NCBI RefSeq assembly: GCF_902497875.1
Contig: NZ_CABVHY010000014.1
Coordinates: forward strand, 123,967 to 187,966
Reading direction: 5' to 3'
From: Pseudomonas fluorescens
Lineage (GTDB): Bacteria; Pseudomonadota; Gammaproteobacteria; Pseudomonadales; Pseudomonadaceae
Length of the DNA stretch: 64,000 nt
This document shows, in pieces, positions 10,936 to 19,453 of this stretch (positions are counted from its first letter, which is position 1; every line of letters starts with the position of its first letter). Position numbers and translations under genes: made by a program. The notes beneath the pieces are model-generated. The model did not search any database. It worked only from the letters and a program-made list of their open reading frames with translations, and had not been told where the DNA came from.

Positions 10936-11534
10936 GGCCTGGCCAGCGCCAGCTTGATGAGGTAGCGCTCCTCTGTAGGGCGCTTATCGTCCCTGAAGCG
11001 ATTAACCACCAACATTGCTTGATACTGGTTGCCCGCTTGCCAATAAGACGTCCCGCCTTTATTCACGTCGCGCAATCGGGCACGCCATTGCGGCGTGTCG
11101 GCGAACGGTGGATCGTCCTTGACCCGGATGGGTCTCCAGCCGCCTTGGCGCCACTGCTCCTGCAAATCCAGTACGATTTTGAGCGTATCGTCGAGCAATA
11201 GCGGCTCGATTTGCGGGGACATACGGACATTTCCGACCCGCTCATCATCGAAACTAATGGTGAAGAAGCGAGCCAGTGGGGTCACGAACCCGTATTGGGG
11301 GTCTATGAAACGAAGGCGGGCATCTGATTTCGGCAATCGCCCCCAGTAATGCCCGGGAATAGCTGGGTCAATGGTGGCGCTGGAGCGCTGACGCATGGCT
11401 TCCCAGGGCTCGCCAATCATCAGTGCGATTTCCGGTTCACTCGAATGCACTTGAATCGCCGCCACCGTAAGGAGGGCAGTGACCGCCAGTGCAAATACCG
11501 CGCGTCGCCAACCCACACGTTGCAGCAGGCTCAT
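10920..11534 (-). CDS. First immunity-like membrane-anchored protein
   Basis: 204 residues with an N-terminal helix (about 11-27) followed by a soluble part containing GEPWEAMRQRSS and the strongly conserved block VRMSPQIEPLLLDD. The start overlaps the stop of the PAAR toxin-like gene (ATGA), the usual layout of effector-immunity pairs. The membrane anchor suggests protection at the periplasmic side. The role is inferred from context; I do not recognise the family. Confidence 0.78.
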   Translation of the reverse strand: MSLLQRVGWRRAVFALAVTALLTVAAIQVHSSEPEIALMIGEPWEAMRQRSSATIDPAIPGHYWGRLPKSDARLRFIDPQYGFVTPLARFFTISFDDERVGNVRMSPQIEPLLLDDTLKIVLDLQEQWRQGGWRPIRVKDDPPFADTPQWRARLRDVNKGGTSYWQAGNQYQAMLVVNRFRDDKRPTEERYLIKLALARPWVKP

Positions 11535-13003
11535 CGCACGCCCCGGCCCGCGGCGATATCCTGAATCGCCTGTTCGATCCGCTGCCGATTGCCATCTTGC
11601 AGCAGCTCATCAAACAGCGCCGCCGCATTGAGCACGAAGGGCATGCGCTGATGGAGATCGGCCAGGTTGGCCATAGGGTTGTTGCCGAAGCCAATCGTGC
11701 GTCCATCATCAACGCGGCGGCACTGGCTGGCCAGCGTCAGTTCGATGGCTTGAGCGGCGCCGGACGGAAAGCCAGTGACGTAAGAGACATGGTTGCCGCG
11801 CAGTAGAGCTACCAGTTTCGTGTCGCTGTACATCGCCGGTTGCAGGATATTCCGCTGTTCGTGCCAAGCCAGACGCTCAACACTATTGGCGACGTAGCCA
11901 GCCTCAATGGCTTCGAAGGCTTGCAGGATTTCCTCGTAGTTAGTACCGAACTCTAGCGTCTCCTGCCCGACCGGCCATAGCACTGGGTACTCATCATGCC
12001 CATAAATGTTTTTGCGTGAAGGCAGGCAAGTTTCGAGCGCCTTCAACCCACGTTCTTGGTAAAAAACATGCAGCGGAAACACATCCAGAAACAGCGTGGT
12101 ATTGCCCATGGCCAACATCTCGTACACGTACTGGTACAGCTGCTGCGCGTACGACAGTGATTCGTCGTTGCGCCCGAGGTCGATGCTCGGCACCGGGTTG
12201 TTGCGGAGCGCTTGCTCGTAGTCACGCTGTGCCTGCTCGAAGTCCCGCAGTTTCGCCTGCCTGTCCCGCTCACTGCGGCTGAGCAAGCCTAAGAACCCCT
12301 TCCTGGCGCTATTCCTCAAGCGCTCCCCGGCCTCATATTCAGCCTGAATCTTCTCCATCGAATCAGCGGCGTGCAGCAGGCCACAGCCGACCTGCTTGGA
12401 GGCGAAAGCCGCGAGGCCCGCCCACTGGAAGCGCTGATCGTGCAGCCATAACTGGGCGTAGGCGGCATTGATCGCGCGGTTGCGCTCCTTGGGGTCGACG
12501 ATCAGCCTGCCGCCCGGCGCCACGACGGACTCGGCTCGTTGCTGGTACCCCAGCCAGAGGTTCTCGCAGACCCGTCCCGGCAATTCAGCGAAGGTCGGAG
12601 TGGGACGGCTCGCTGCAGGCGCGAAACCGGAGGGGCGCGGCTCGGTGACCGATTGGCGGGCGGCGGCCGGCGCGGCGGGTTGAGCGGCTGCCCGGGGACG
12701 CGGCGCGACGGCACCACCATCGATCTCCTGACACCTGAGGGTCTGGTTGGCAATCAGCCGCGGCGGCGGGTCGCACTTGCACTTGCAGAGGTCACCGTCC
12801 AGGGCGGCGTTGCGTCCCTCCAGCAGGTCCACCAGGCGCGGGCCGTCGCAGACAATCTCCCCGGTGCTGTCGCATTCCGGGCAATAGACCTCATCGCCTT
12901 CGCGGGCCATGGCCAAGCCATTGATGGTGCTGTACTGCCAGCCGGTGCGCACGCTGCCGTCGACGGTAGTTTTGGCCCCGACGGTGATGTGATAACGCCT
13001 CAT
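11531..13003 (-). CDS. PAAR-domain protein, likely type VI secretion effector
   Basis: 490 residues. Residues 1 to about 85 form a PAAR-like tip domain (VGAKTTVDGSV, then AREGDEVYCPEC, ending near a Cys-rich CKCKCDPPP). A Pro/Ala-rich linker follows (about 95-135). The C-terminal domain contains WAGLAAFASKQVGCGLLHAA and resembles proteins annotated DUF2515 (moderate confidence). PAAR proteins cap the VgrG spike and carry toxins. No vgrG or hcp gene is visible nearby, so this would be an orphan effector. The last 60 residues recur downstream as an orphan gene and a remnant. Confidence 0.78.
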   Translation of the reverse strand: MRRYHITVGAKTTVDGSVRTGWQYSTINGLAMAREGDEVYCPECDSTGEIVCDGPRLVDLLEGRNAALDGDLCKCKCDPPPRLIANQTLRCQEIDGGAVAPRPRAAAQPAAPAAARQSVTEPRPSGFAPAASRPTPTFAELPGRVCENLWLGYQQRAESVVAPGGRLIVDPKERNRAINAAYAQLWLHDQRFQWAGLAAFASKQVGCGLLHAADSMEKIQAEYEAGERLRNSARKGFLGLLSRSERDRQAKLRDFEQAQRDYEQALRNNPVPSIDLGRNDESLSYAQQLYQYVYEMLAMGNTTLFLDVFPLHVFYQERGLKALETCLPSRKNIYGHDEYPVLWPVGQETLEFGTNYEEILQAFEAIEAGYVANSVERLAWHEQRNILQPAMYSDTKLVALLRGNHVSYVTGFPSGAAQAIELTLASQCRRVDDGRTIGFGNNPMANLADLHQRMPFVLNAAALFDELLQDGNRQRIEQAIQDIAAGRGVR

Positions 13004-13117
13004 GCGATGTATGTCCTTGTTTTATCTGCAGGGACGACCACGCTAGGTAAGGCGATGGGGGAGATAAATCAGACGTGTCTTTGTCTGGTGTAGGTCGATT
13101 CTGCAATCAGGTAGCCA

Positions 13118-13162
13118 ATGGGCAGTGATTTGGCATTTGAGCAGATAGCTCCGGCGGGATGA
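13118..13162 (+). pseudogene. Relic of a DUF6124-type gene 3' end
   Basis: In one frame the DNA encodes MGSDLAFEQIAPAG and a stop, and the following bases (gaccgcatcatccgagcgcg) parallel those after the intact gene at 13737-14102, which ends in EQVAPAG. Only the last codons and the downstream flank survive. It looks like a decayed or partial second copy of the same small gene. Confidence 0.5.
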
Positions 13163-13186
13163 CCGCATCATCCGAGCGCGACCCAT

Positions 13187-13330
13187 TGTGGCGAGGAAGC
13201 TTGCTCCGGTGGCCCGGTCCGCGCTCGGGCGAAGCGGTCGTAGTCCGGTTATCGCGTTCCATCTGAATACTCGCGGTGGCTGATTTCAGGGTCGCTTCGC
13301 AACCCAGCGGGAGCAAGCTCCCTCGCCACA
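13187..13330. repeat. REP-like inverted repeat pair
   Basis: TGTGGCGAGGAAGCTTGCTCC (13187-13207) and its inverted counterpart ending CTCCCTCGCCACA (13309-13330) flank about 100 bp. The motif is one of the common Pseudomonas REP sequences. The minus-strand open frame across this stretch is judged to be spurious. 13331-13490 holds nothing I recognise. Confidence 0.7.
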
Positions 13331-13492
13331 GGTTTTGTGTTCGGCGAATCCTTTCCTGAACTAATCGGCATTGGGGCAAGCTTGTTCGGCGCTGATCACG
13401 ATATCGTGGGCTGATGCAGATCATGTGTGGGAGCGGGATTTTTCCGACAGGTCTTCGGGGTTGCTTTGATGCAGGCCGACGGCTAATCTTTG

Positions 13493-13730
13493 CGGGTCGC
13501 TGCAAAATCAGCGAACGGGTTTAGCGACCCGAACAGGTGTAGGCGCAACAGCGCCCCAGACTTCATTGCAGGCGTTTTTTTATGCCCGCGATATCGTGTC
13601 ATGGCGGCTGTGCGTGGGAGACCTTCGGGTCTGCCGGGCTCCTATACCCCCGGTTCGCTAACCTGCGTACAGCTGCCACCCTTACTTGTTTAGCGACAGG
13701 TCACGGTGGTTCCAACTTCGGTATAGGAGC
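13493..13730 (+). promoter_or_regulatory. Structured leader with anti-Shine-Dalgarno, upstream of DUF6124 gene
   Basis: Three nested elements are visible. First, an inverted repeat CGGGTCGCT (13493-13501) / AGCGACCCG (13523-13531). Second, a long stem pairing 13602-13614 with 13666-13678 (13 pairs, two of them G-U), which encloses a UUCG-capped hairpin AGACC-TTCG-GGTCT (13619-13632). Third, GCTCCTATACC at 13638-13648 in the loop of that stem is perfectly complementary to GGTATAGGAGC at 13720-13730, which contains the ribosome site of the next gene. The leader can therefore hide or free the start site. The trigger is unknown. Confidence 0.55.
13601..13693 (+). CDS. Possible leader peptide (30 codons)
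   Basis: An open frame MAAVRGRPSG...LPPLLV runs through the whole folded leader and stops 44 bases before the DUF6124 start. It is the end of a longer frame that could open at a TTG at 13490. No convincing ribosome site precedes it. If translated, ribosomes would melt the 13602-13678 stem, so a leader-peptide role is possible but unproven. Confidence 0.25.
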   Translation: MAAVRGRPSGLPGSYTPGSLTCVQLPPLLV

Positions 13731-13736
13731 TTCACC

Positions 13737-14102
13737 ATGCACAAGGTCACCCCCAATCCCCCTGAAATCCCTGATGTTTCTCCCTACGAATCCCTCAATT
13801 CCAACAAACTCCATCAGGCCGCCCAGCGGGCTCTGGATCACTACCTGCCACCCCCGTCCGACAAATCTCGACTCGCTGACGCTCGGCCGCTGAACATCTT
13901 CGCCGTCGTCCCTGGTCTCAACACCGAAACGCTGTTGGCCAACGCCTCCGAGACGCTAGCCAGCGCCAATGTCCTGGCCAGCGAGCTGGCATTCGATGTC
14001 GAGGGCTCTTGCCGCAATGTGGCGCTGGCGATTCAGCAGATGATCGAGCTGGGCCAGTTGTTGGTAAATGAGGCGTTGGAGCAGGTAGCTCCGGCAGGTT
14101 GA
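13737..14102 (+). CDS. DUF6124/DUF3077-type small protein
   Basis: 121 residues, start at 13737 after TAGGAGC with 6 bases spacing; an in-frame ATG at 13686 precedes the ribosome site and is rejected. No signal peptide or membrane helix. The C-terminal two thirds are predicted helical (ETLLANASETLASANVLASE, then VALAIQQMIELGQLLV). Such proteins occur in several copies in many Pseudomonas genomes and have no known function. Expression is probably controlled by the structured leader just upstream. Confidence 0.7.
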   Translation: MHKVTPNPPEIPDVSPYESLNSNKLHQAAQRALDHYLPPPSDKSRLADARPLNIFAVVPGLNTETLLANASETLASANVLASELAFDVEGSCRNVALAIQQMIELGQLLVNEALEQVAPAG

Positions 14103-14128
14103 CCGCGTCAGTCGAGCGCGCAAAAAAC

Positions 14129-14930
14129 CTGTGGGAGCGTGGCTTGCCCGCGAAGAACGATGACGCGCAAAGTCTGAAAAACCGCGGTGTTCGTTTCGCG
14201 GGCAAGCCACACATTGGATTTGGGTACATCCCCAAGAGCCAGGCCGGATGTCCGGCCGCTATCGCGAGCAGGCTCGCCCACAGTTGATTTGGGTACATCC
14301 GCAGGAGACAGGCCGGCCGGTCGGCCGCCTCGCTTTTGCTTTGGCTTTTGATCCTGATCTTGATCTACCCGCCCCTTCGGCAGGCCGAGTGGAGGCGTTC
14401 ATCAGGGGGGTGGCGCGAAGCGCCGTCAGCGCAGCTGACTCCGCCGCATTGCGGCGCCCCCTGATGGACGCCGGAGCGAGGGAACACCGAGCCTTGGCGA
14501 GGTGCCGTACGCTCGGGGCGAGACCTTTGCTTCCTTTGGGCTGGGCCGGCACTCCGGCGTTTGCCAAAGGGAGGCGCCGTAAGGGCGAAACCCTAAGTGG
14601 CCGTTACCGCAGGAATGGATATGTACACCAGTGAGAGACAGGTCGGCTATAAGGCCGCCTTCGCAGGCAAGTCGGATCGCCGCACCGCACCTCCCACATT
14701 TTATTTGGGTACATCCGCAGGAGACAGGTCGGCTACCAGACCGCCATCGCGAGCAAGCTCGCTCCCACGGTGGATCGGTGTACATCCGCGAGAGACAGGC
14801 TGGCTATAAGGCCGCCTTCGCAGGCAAACCAGCTCCCACATTTTATTTGGATACATCCGCAGGAGACAGTTCGGCTGTCAGGCCGCCTTCGCGGGCAAGC
14901 CCGCTCCCACAGGAATTGTGCAGTATCTTT
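14129..14930. repeat. REP-like cassette array around a longer repeat element
   Basis: No gene is supported here. The stretch opens with an inverted pair (gtggcttgcccgcgaa ... ttcgcgggcaagccac, about 14135-14210). It then has six cassettes built on GGGTACATCCGCAGGAGACA or close variants followed by a GGCCGCC...GCGAGCAAGCTCGC palindrome (near 14219, 14287, 14616, 14703, 14776 and 14846). Between the second and third lies a roughly 250-bp GC-rich segment (14360-14610) of a kind commonly repeated in Pseudomonas. Open frames across it are judged to be artefacts. Confidence 0.65.
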
Positions 14931-14934
14931 GAAA

Positions 14935-15678
14935 TCAACCCAGGGTGTACCCGTTATCCACCTTCCAATCCTGCCCATAGACACCCCGGGCGCCCTGGGA
15001 CAGTTGAAAAACAATCACATTGGCCACCGCCGCGGCGTCGAGGAAATGACCGGGCAGCAAGCGTTTGGTCAGGTTGTCGGCCAGGACATCCAGCTGCTGC
15101 TCGCTCAGGCCCAGATTGTCCCACATGGCAGTGGCTGTCGGCCCTGGCGAGACCAGATTGATCCGCACATCAAGGGACGCGAACTCCACCGCCAGGGTCC
15201 GCGCCTGGGCCACCAGCGCGGCTTTGCTGGCGATCCAGGCAGCCAGCCCGGGAAAGCTCGACCCCGTCAGGAAGCTCCCGACAAACACCACCGAAGCCGG
15301 ATTCGCCAGTTCGCAGCGCAACGCCGCCAGGGTATTCAACGCCCCGGCACCATTGACCGCCCACTGGCGCTGGAAGGCTGCCATATCCAGGCTGTCGGCC
15401 ATCTCCGCGATGCCGGCGTTGGGCACCAGATAATCCACCGGCCCCAATGCCGCGGCACGCCCGGCGAGACCGCGCAGGTCCTCCTGACAAGTGACATCCC
15501 CGGCATGCCAGTGCAAACGGTCGCCATGGATCTGTTGCAAGGCCGACAGTTCGCCGAGGGTGCGCGACATCGCCAACACCTTGGCGCCTCGGGCCAGTAA
15601 CGCCGTGCACAAGGCCAGGCCAATCCCGGAACTGGCACCCGTGATCACCGCCAAACGATCCTGAAACTCGGTCTTCAT
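14935..15678 (-). CDS. SDR-family protein with altered catalytic motif
   Basis: Short-chain dehydrogenase/reductase fold, 247 residues from the ATG at 15678 (AGGAG lies 6 bases upstream; an ATG at 15681 and one at 15720 are alternatives). The NAD(P) motif TGASSGIG is present near the N-terminus and NAG is conserved, but the usual YxxxK reads WIASK, so the catalytic tyrosine is a tryptophan. It sits 128 bases downstream of nosL on the same strand and could be co-transcribed, though no nos role is known. It may be inactive or use another mechanism. Confidence 0.8.
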   Translation of the reverse strand: MKTEFQDRLAVITGASSGIGLALCTALLARGAKVLAMSRTLGELSALQQIHGDRLHWHAGDVTCQEDLRGLAGRAAALGPVDYLVPNAGIAEMADSLDMAAFQRQWAVNGAGALNTLAALRCELANPASVVFVGSFLTGSSFPGLAAWIASKAALVAQARTLAVEFASLDVRINLVSPGPTATAMWDNLGLSEQQLDVLADNLTKRLLPGHFLDAAAVANVIVFQLSQGARGVYGQDWKVDNGYTLG

Positions 15679-15806
15679 CATTTGCTCCTGGGCATCGCTG
15701 ATGCCAAGCACTGGGGACATAACACACCCCTATCTTTGAGCAGATGGAGAAATACCGACTTGACGGCGATCAGATTTTCTCGATGCAGTTTCGGCTGATC
15801 AGCCGA

Positions 15807-16334
15807 TCAATGAGTCATGTGCGACATGGCGGTTTGCTGCTGGAGCAGCGCCTGGTCGATTTCGTAGAAGCGCAGTACGCGCCCGCCCTTGTCGGCGGCA
15901 AGTTGTTCCGCGGCCTGCTGCTCGGAGAACGACGCCAGCACCACGCCCATGGAGCCTTTGAGCTCGGTGCCGATCACATAAAAAGCATTTTTCGCATCAA
16001 TCAGGTGGGAGTCATCCGGCGAATCCCACGAGCTGCGGCCCATATCATGGACATAGAGCCTGGCATTGCCATGATGGTTTTCCGGCTGCAACCACCAACC
16101 GAGCATTTCCGCGGTGGAGCAAAACTTCTTGGTCCCGGTCGGTTCGACCACTTCGCCCTTGGGCCCGGGCAATTCGGTGATGATCATCCCGCAGACATGG
16201 CACTCATCGCTGGGGTGGAAGGCCGACGCAGCGTCGCTGTAGGTGGTTTGTACGGGCTTGTCGCAGGCCGCCAGCAGCAGGCAGACCAGCAGGCCGGCCA
16301 GTGCCCGCGCCGTATTCGGATAACGCCTGTTCAT
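15807..16334 (-). CDS. nosL: Copper lipoprotein NosL
   Basis: Outer-leaflet lipoprotein copper chaperone for nitrous oxide reductase. 175 residues, start at 16334; the longer open frame reaches into nosY and is rejected. The lipobox is LLAAC. The copper-binding motif CHVCGMII (Cys and Met of CGM) is present. It supplies Cu(I) for assembly of the CuZ site in NosZ, together with the NosDFY transporter encoded upstream. 34 bases separate it from nosY. Confidence 0.93.
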   Translation of the reverse strand: MNRRYPNTARALAGLLVCLLLAACDKPVQTTYSDAASAFHPSDECHVCGMIITELPGPKGEVVEPTGTKKFCSTAEMLGWWLQPENHHGNARLYVHDMGRSSWDSPDDSHLIDAKNAFYVIGTELKGSMGVVLASFSEQQAAEQLAADKGGRVLRFYEIDQALLQQQTAMSHMTH

Positions 16335-16368
16335 CGTTAAATGCTCCAGAAATGTCCAAAGTTGAAAT

Positions 16369-17199
16369 TCATGTCGACCGTCGACGAAACAGCAGGTAGG
16401 CCAGCCCCAGGGGCGCCGCGACCCACAGCGCCAGGCACAGCCAGAGCATCGAGCCCGGCATCGGCAGGTCGCTGCCCAGTGCCAGCACCCCAACGCCATT
16501 GGCGCTGGCCTCGAAACCCGAGAGATTGATCAGCCGATACACATCGGCGGGATTGAGCAATAGCAGCCACGGCAGCAGTTTCGGGCTGAACTGGCCTTCG
16601 CTGAGCACCAGCAGCGCCAGCAGCGCCAGATCGAACACCAGCACGAAGAAGAACCACACCCCCAGTGCCAGACCGGCCGCGGTGGATTTCTCCGCCGAGA
16701 CACTGCTCAGTACATAGGCCAGGCCGAGAAAGCCCCAGCCGAGCAAGGTCGAAGACAGCATGAAGCGACCAAAGGCCCAGAGCAGCAGACTCAGTTCGAC
16801 GTCATCGACCAGCACGGCGATCGCCAGCATCGCGCAGCCGAAACCGATCAGTGTCGCCAGGGCCAGGATCAAGCCATGGCCAACGAACTTGCCCAACAGG
16901 ATCTGCCCGCGTCCAAGAGGATAGGTCAACAACAGCAAGAGTGTGCCGCTCTCGTCCTCGCCGACTATCGCGTCATAGGCCAGCAGCAAGGCAATCAGCG
17001 GCATCAGGAAGGTCGCCAGGCTGGCCAGGCTGGCGATGGTCGCCGGTATCGAGGTGAAGCCCAACTGCCCGGAAGCAGCGGCGCCCAGCCAGGCGATGCC
17101 GATGGCCAGTACCGCGAATAACAGACTGATCGCCAGCAACCAGCGGTTGCGCAAACCGTCGCTGAATTCCTTGCGGGCCATGTTCCAGATCGGCTTCAT
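16369..17199 (-). CDS. nosY: ABC transporter permease NosY
   Basis: ABC-2-type integral membrane protein of 276 residues with about six membrane helices, starting [20 protein letters not shown]. It forms the NosDFY complex with the ATPase NosF and the periplasmic NosD, needed for maturation of the CuZ site of nitrous oxide reductase. The start overlaps the nosF stop (17196-17199). Confidence 0.93.
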   Translation of the reverse strand: MKPIWNMARKEFSDGLRNRWLLAISLLFAVLAIGIAWLGAAASGQLGFTSIPATIASLASLATFLMPLIALLLAYDAIVGEDESGTLLLLLTYPLGRGQILLGKFVGHGLILALATLIGFGCAMLAIAVLVDDVELSLLLWAFGRFMLSSTLLGWGFLGLAYVLSSVSAEKSTAAGLALGVWFFFVLVFDLALLALLVLSEGQFSPKLLPWLLLLNPADVYRLINLSGFEASANGVGVLALGSDLPMPGSMLWLCLALWVAAPLGLAYLLFRRRST

Positions 17200-18119
17200 A
17201 ACGCGCCCTCGGTCGCTGCCACAGCGGCGCGGCCCATGTAAAAGCGGTAAATATCTTCCAGGGATGGTGGATGGATTTCCACGTCCGCCGGGCTGTCTTC
17301 TGCCAGTAGCTGGCGCAACAGCCCGAGCTTGTGGCCATTGAGCGCGGCCACTTGCAGGCCTTCCACCCCCCAGCGTTGGGTGACATGCCCGGCGTTGTTC
17401 CAGCGCTGCTGCAATTGCCCGGCGCGCTTGAGCCCGCAGGTGCGAATCAGTGTTGGCAGGCCAGCCTCCTCGCGCAGGCTGGCGAGGCTGCCGAGGGCCA
17501 GCAACCGGCCTTGGGTAAGAATCGCTGCGCGATTGATATGCGACTCGACCCCCGGCAATACGTGGGAGCAGAGAATGATGCTGGTGCCCTGGCCGCGCAG
17601 GCGGTCGAGCAATCGATAAAGGTCCTGGGTCGCGATTGGATCGAGGCCGACGGTCGGCTCATCGAGCAACAGCAGCCTCGGCTCGCCGAGCAGGGCTTGA
17701 GCCAGACCCAGACGTTGGCGCATGCCCTTGGAATAGGTCTTGACCCGCCGCAGCGCCGCGCCCGCCAGGCCGACTTCTTCGAGCAGGCTGTCGACCTGGG
17801 CGACCGGCGCACCCTTGAGCCGGGCGAAATGGCGCAAGGTTTCCAGACCGCTGAGTTGCGGGTAAAAGGTCACGTTCTCCGGCAAATAGCCGAGCAGCCG
17901 CCGCACCTGCGGATCGCTGGGCTGCCGGCCGAACACCCTGACCTGCCCTGCGCTGGCCTGGAGCAGACCGAGTATCAGTTTCATGCTGGTGGTCTTGCCC
18001 GCGCCGTTATGCCCGAACAGGCCCAGCACCTCACCTTGCGCCAGACTCAGGTTCAGTTCATGCAACACAGTGGTCTGCCCGTAGCGCTGGCTGACGCCTT
18101 CGATTTCGACGACATTCAT
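17196..18119 (-). CDS. nosF: ABC transporter ATPase NosF
   Basis: Cytoplasmic ATPase of 307 residues. Walker [10 protein letters not shown] is at about residues 36-44, signature YSKGMRQRL and Walker [14 protein letters not shown] are intact. It powers the NosDFY system. Both ends overlap neighbours by 4 bases (ATGA), so nosD, nosF and nosY are translationally coupled. Confidence 0.94.
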   Translation of the reverse strand: MNVVEIEGVSQRYGQTTVLHELNLSLAQGEVLGLFGHNGAGKTTSMKLILGLLQASAGQVRVFGRQPSDPQVRRLLGYLPENVTFYPQLSGLETLRHFARLKGAPVAQVDSLLEEVGLAGAALRRVKTYSKGMRQRLGLAQALLGEPRLLLLDEPTVGLDPIATQDLYRLLDRLRGQGTSIILCSHVLPGVESHINRAAILTQGRLLALGSLASLREEAGLPTLIRTCGLKRAGQLQQRWNNAGHVTQRWGVEGLQVAALNGHKLGLLRQLLAEDSPADVEIHPPSLEDIYRFYMGRAAVAATEGAL

Positions 18120-19426
18120 GACACAGGCTCCTGGGTCAGGGTTTGGGTGGGTGCTTTCATCAGCGGATGGCTGTCCATCACTCCCGGCGATTTCATCACC
18201 GGAAAGGCCCGTTGCACCCAGCGCAACAACTCGATCCCGGGGCTATTCATCAACAAGCGGACCTGCGGGTACAGCCACAGCAGGCGGTCGACGTTATCGT
18301 TGGGTTCATAGGTAACATCGCCCAGGCCATCGTCGTTGCGATCCCAGCCCAGGTAGTCGCTCCAGTAATTGCCGCGGCCATCCACCGACCATTCCTGCAA
18401 ACGGGTGGCGACATATTTGACCTGGCGCTGGTTGCCGACAAAAGCGTTGTCGGCGATACGGTTGTCTTCGGAGCCGGCGGTGAGATGAATGCCCACCGCG
18501 CTGCCTTCGAAGTGATTGTGTTCGATGCTGTTGAACAGCGAGTTGTAAATGAACAGTGCCTTGCCCTCGGCGCCGCTGATCATGCTGTCGCCGGTCGAGC
18601 CGCCGTCGCGTACGTCAGTGACGATGTTGTCGCGCAAGGTCGAATAGGTGATGTAGTTCATCAGGATGCCGTAGTTCTGATCCTGTTCGGAGCGATTGCC
18701 GATCACCGTCAGCTTGCGGCTTTGCATCAAGGCGTAGCCGGTGCGGGTGCGGCGAGTGGTGTTGCCGAGCAGTTGGTTGTCGTTGGCAAACATGTAGTGC
18801 ACACCGTAGCGCAGGTCTTCCAGGGTATTGCCCTGCAGCAGGTTGCCGTTCGAGGTGTCGATGTAGATGCCGTCGCGGGTGTCACGGACATGGTTGCCGA
18901 TGACCCGGGCGCCGTGCACCGCATACAGATGGATGCCGTTGCCGCGGTCCTGGGAGCGCATGGTCGGATCACCCTGGATGCTGTTGTCGATCAGGCTCAC
19001 ATCCGGGGTTCCATCGACCCAGATACCAAACCCCTGGCCCTGCATCCGGTTGCCCTTGATCTGCGCACCATGAGCCTTGGGCAGGATAAACAACGCAGCG
19101 TTCATGGCCGTCATGTCGTGCCCCCAATCGACAAAGGTACAGCCCTCGATCGTTACGTCGGGCGCGCTGATGATCAAGCCATTGCCCTGCCCCTGGCCCT
19201 GAAACACCGCACCGGGTTCGCAGAGAATCTGCATCGGCTGATCGACGCTGAACGAGCCAGAGTACTCCCCGGCAGGCAAGCGCCAGCGTTGCTCGCCAGC
19301 AGCCTGCAACGGCAGCGCGGTGATGGGTTGCACCACCGCCCCGACACTGCTCGAGAGCACCAGCAGTACCAGCGCAATGGACTTTATCCGGGATCCGCGA
19401 ACCGGGCTTTCCTTGATATCGACCAT
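18116..19426 (-). CDS. nosD: Periplasmic copper-maturation protein NosD
   Basis: Right-handed beta-helix (CASH/parallel beta-helix repeats such as [14 protein letters not shown]) of 436 residues with an N-terminal hydrophobic export signal (about 14-31). It works with NosF and NosY in delivering sulfur or copper species for the CuZ cluster. GGAGG at 19437-19441 precedes the ATG at 19426, and nosZ ends 27 bases upstream. Confidence 0.93.
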   Translation of the reverse strand: MVDIKESPVRGSRIKSIALVLLVLSSSVGAVVQPITALPLQAAGEQRWRLPAGEYSGSFSVDQPMQILCEPGAVFQGQGQGNGLIISAPDVTIEGCTFVDWGHDMTAMNAALFILPKAHGAQIKGNRMQGQGFGIWVDGTPDVSLIDNSIQGDPTMRSQDRGNGIHLYAVHGARVIGNHVRDTRDGIYIDTSNGNLLQGNTLEDLRYGVHYMFANDNQLLGNTTRRTRTGYALMQSRKLTVIGNRSEQDQNYGILMNYITYSTLRDNIVTDVRDGGSTGDSMISGAEGKALFIYNSLFNSIEHNHFEGSAVGIHLTAGSEDNRIADNAFVGNQRQVKYVATRLQEWSVDGRGNYWSDYLGWDRNDDGLGDVTYEPNDNVDRLLWLYPQVRLLMNSPGIELLRWVQRAFPVMKSPGVMDSHPLMKAPTQTLTQEPVS

Positions 19427-19453
19427 TGAACCGTTACCTCCATAGTGAGACCG

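Noticed and set aside
13107..13505. Minus-strand frame of 132 codons
   Set aside because: Runs through REP inverted repeats and the DUF6124 relic; composition is that of repeats.
14248..14634. Frame of 128 codons in the repeat patch
   Set aside because: It is built from REP cassettes and a common Pseudomonas repeat, so it is a repeat artefact.
14129..14930. CRISPR array suspected from regularly recurring GGGTACATCC motifs
   Set aside because: Unit lengths are irregular, the 'spacers' are palindromes shared between units, and there are no cas genes.
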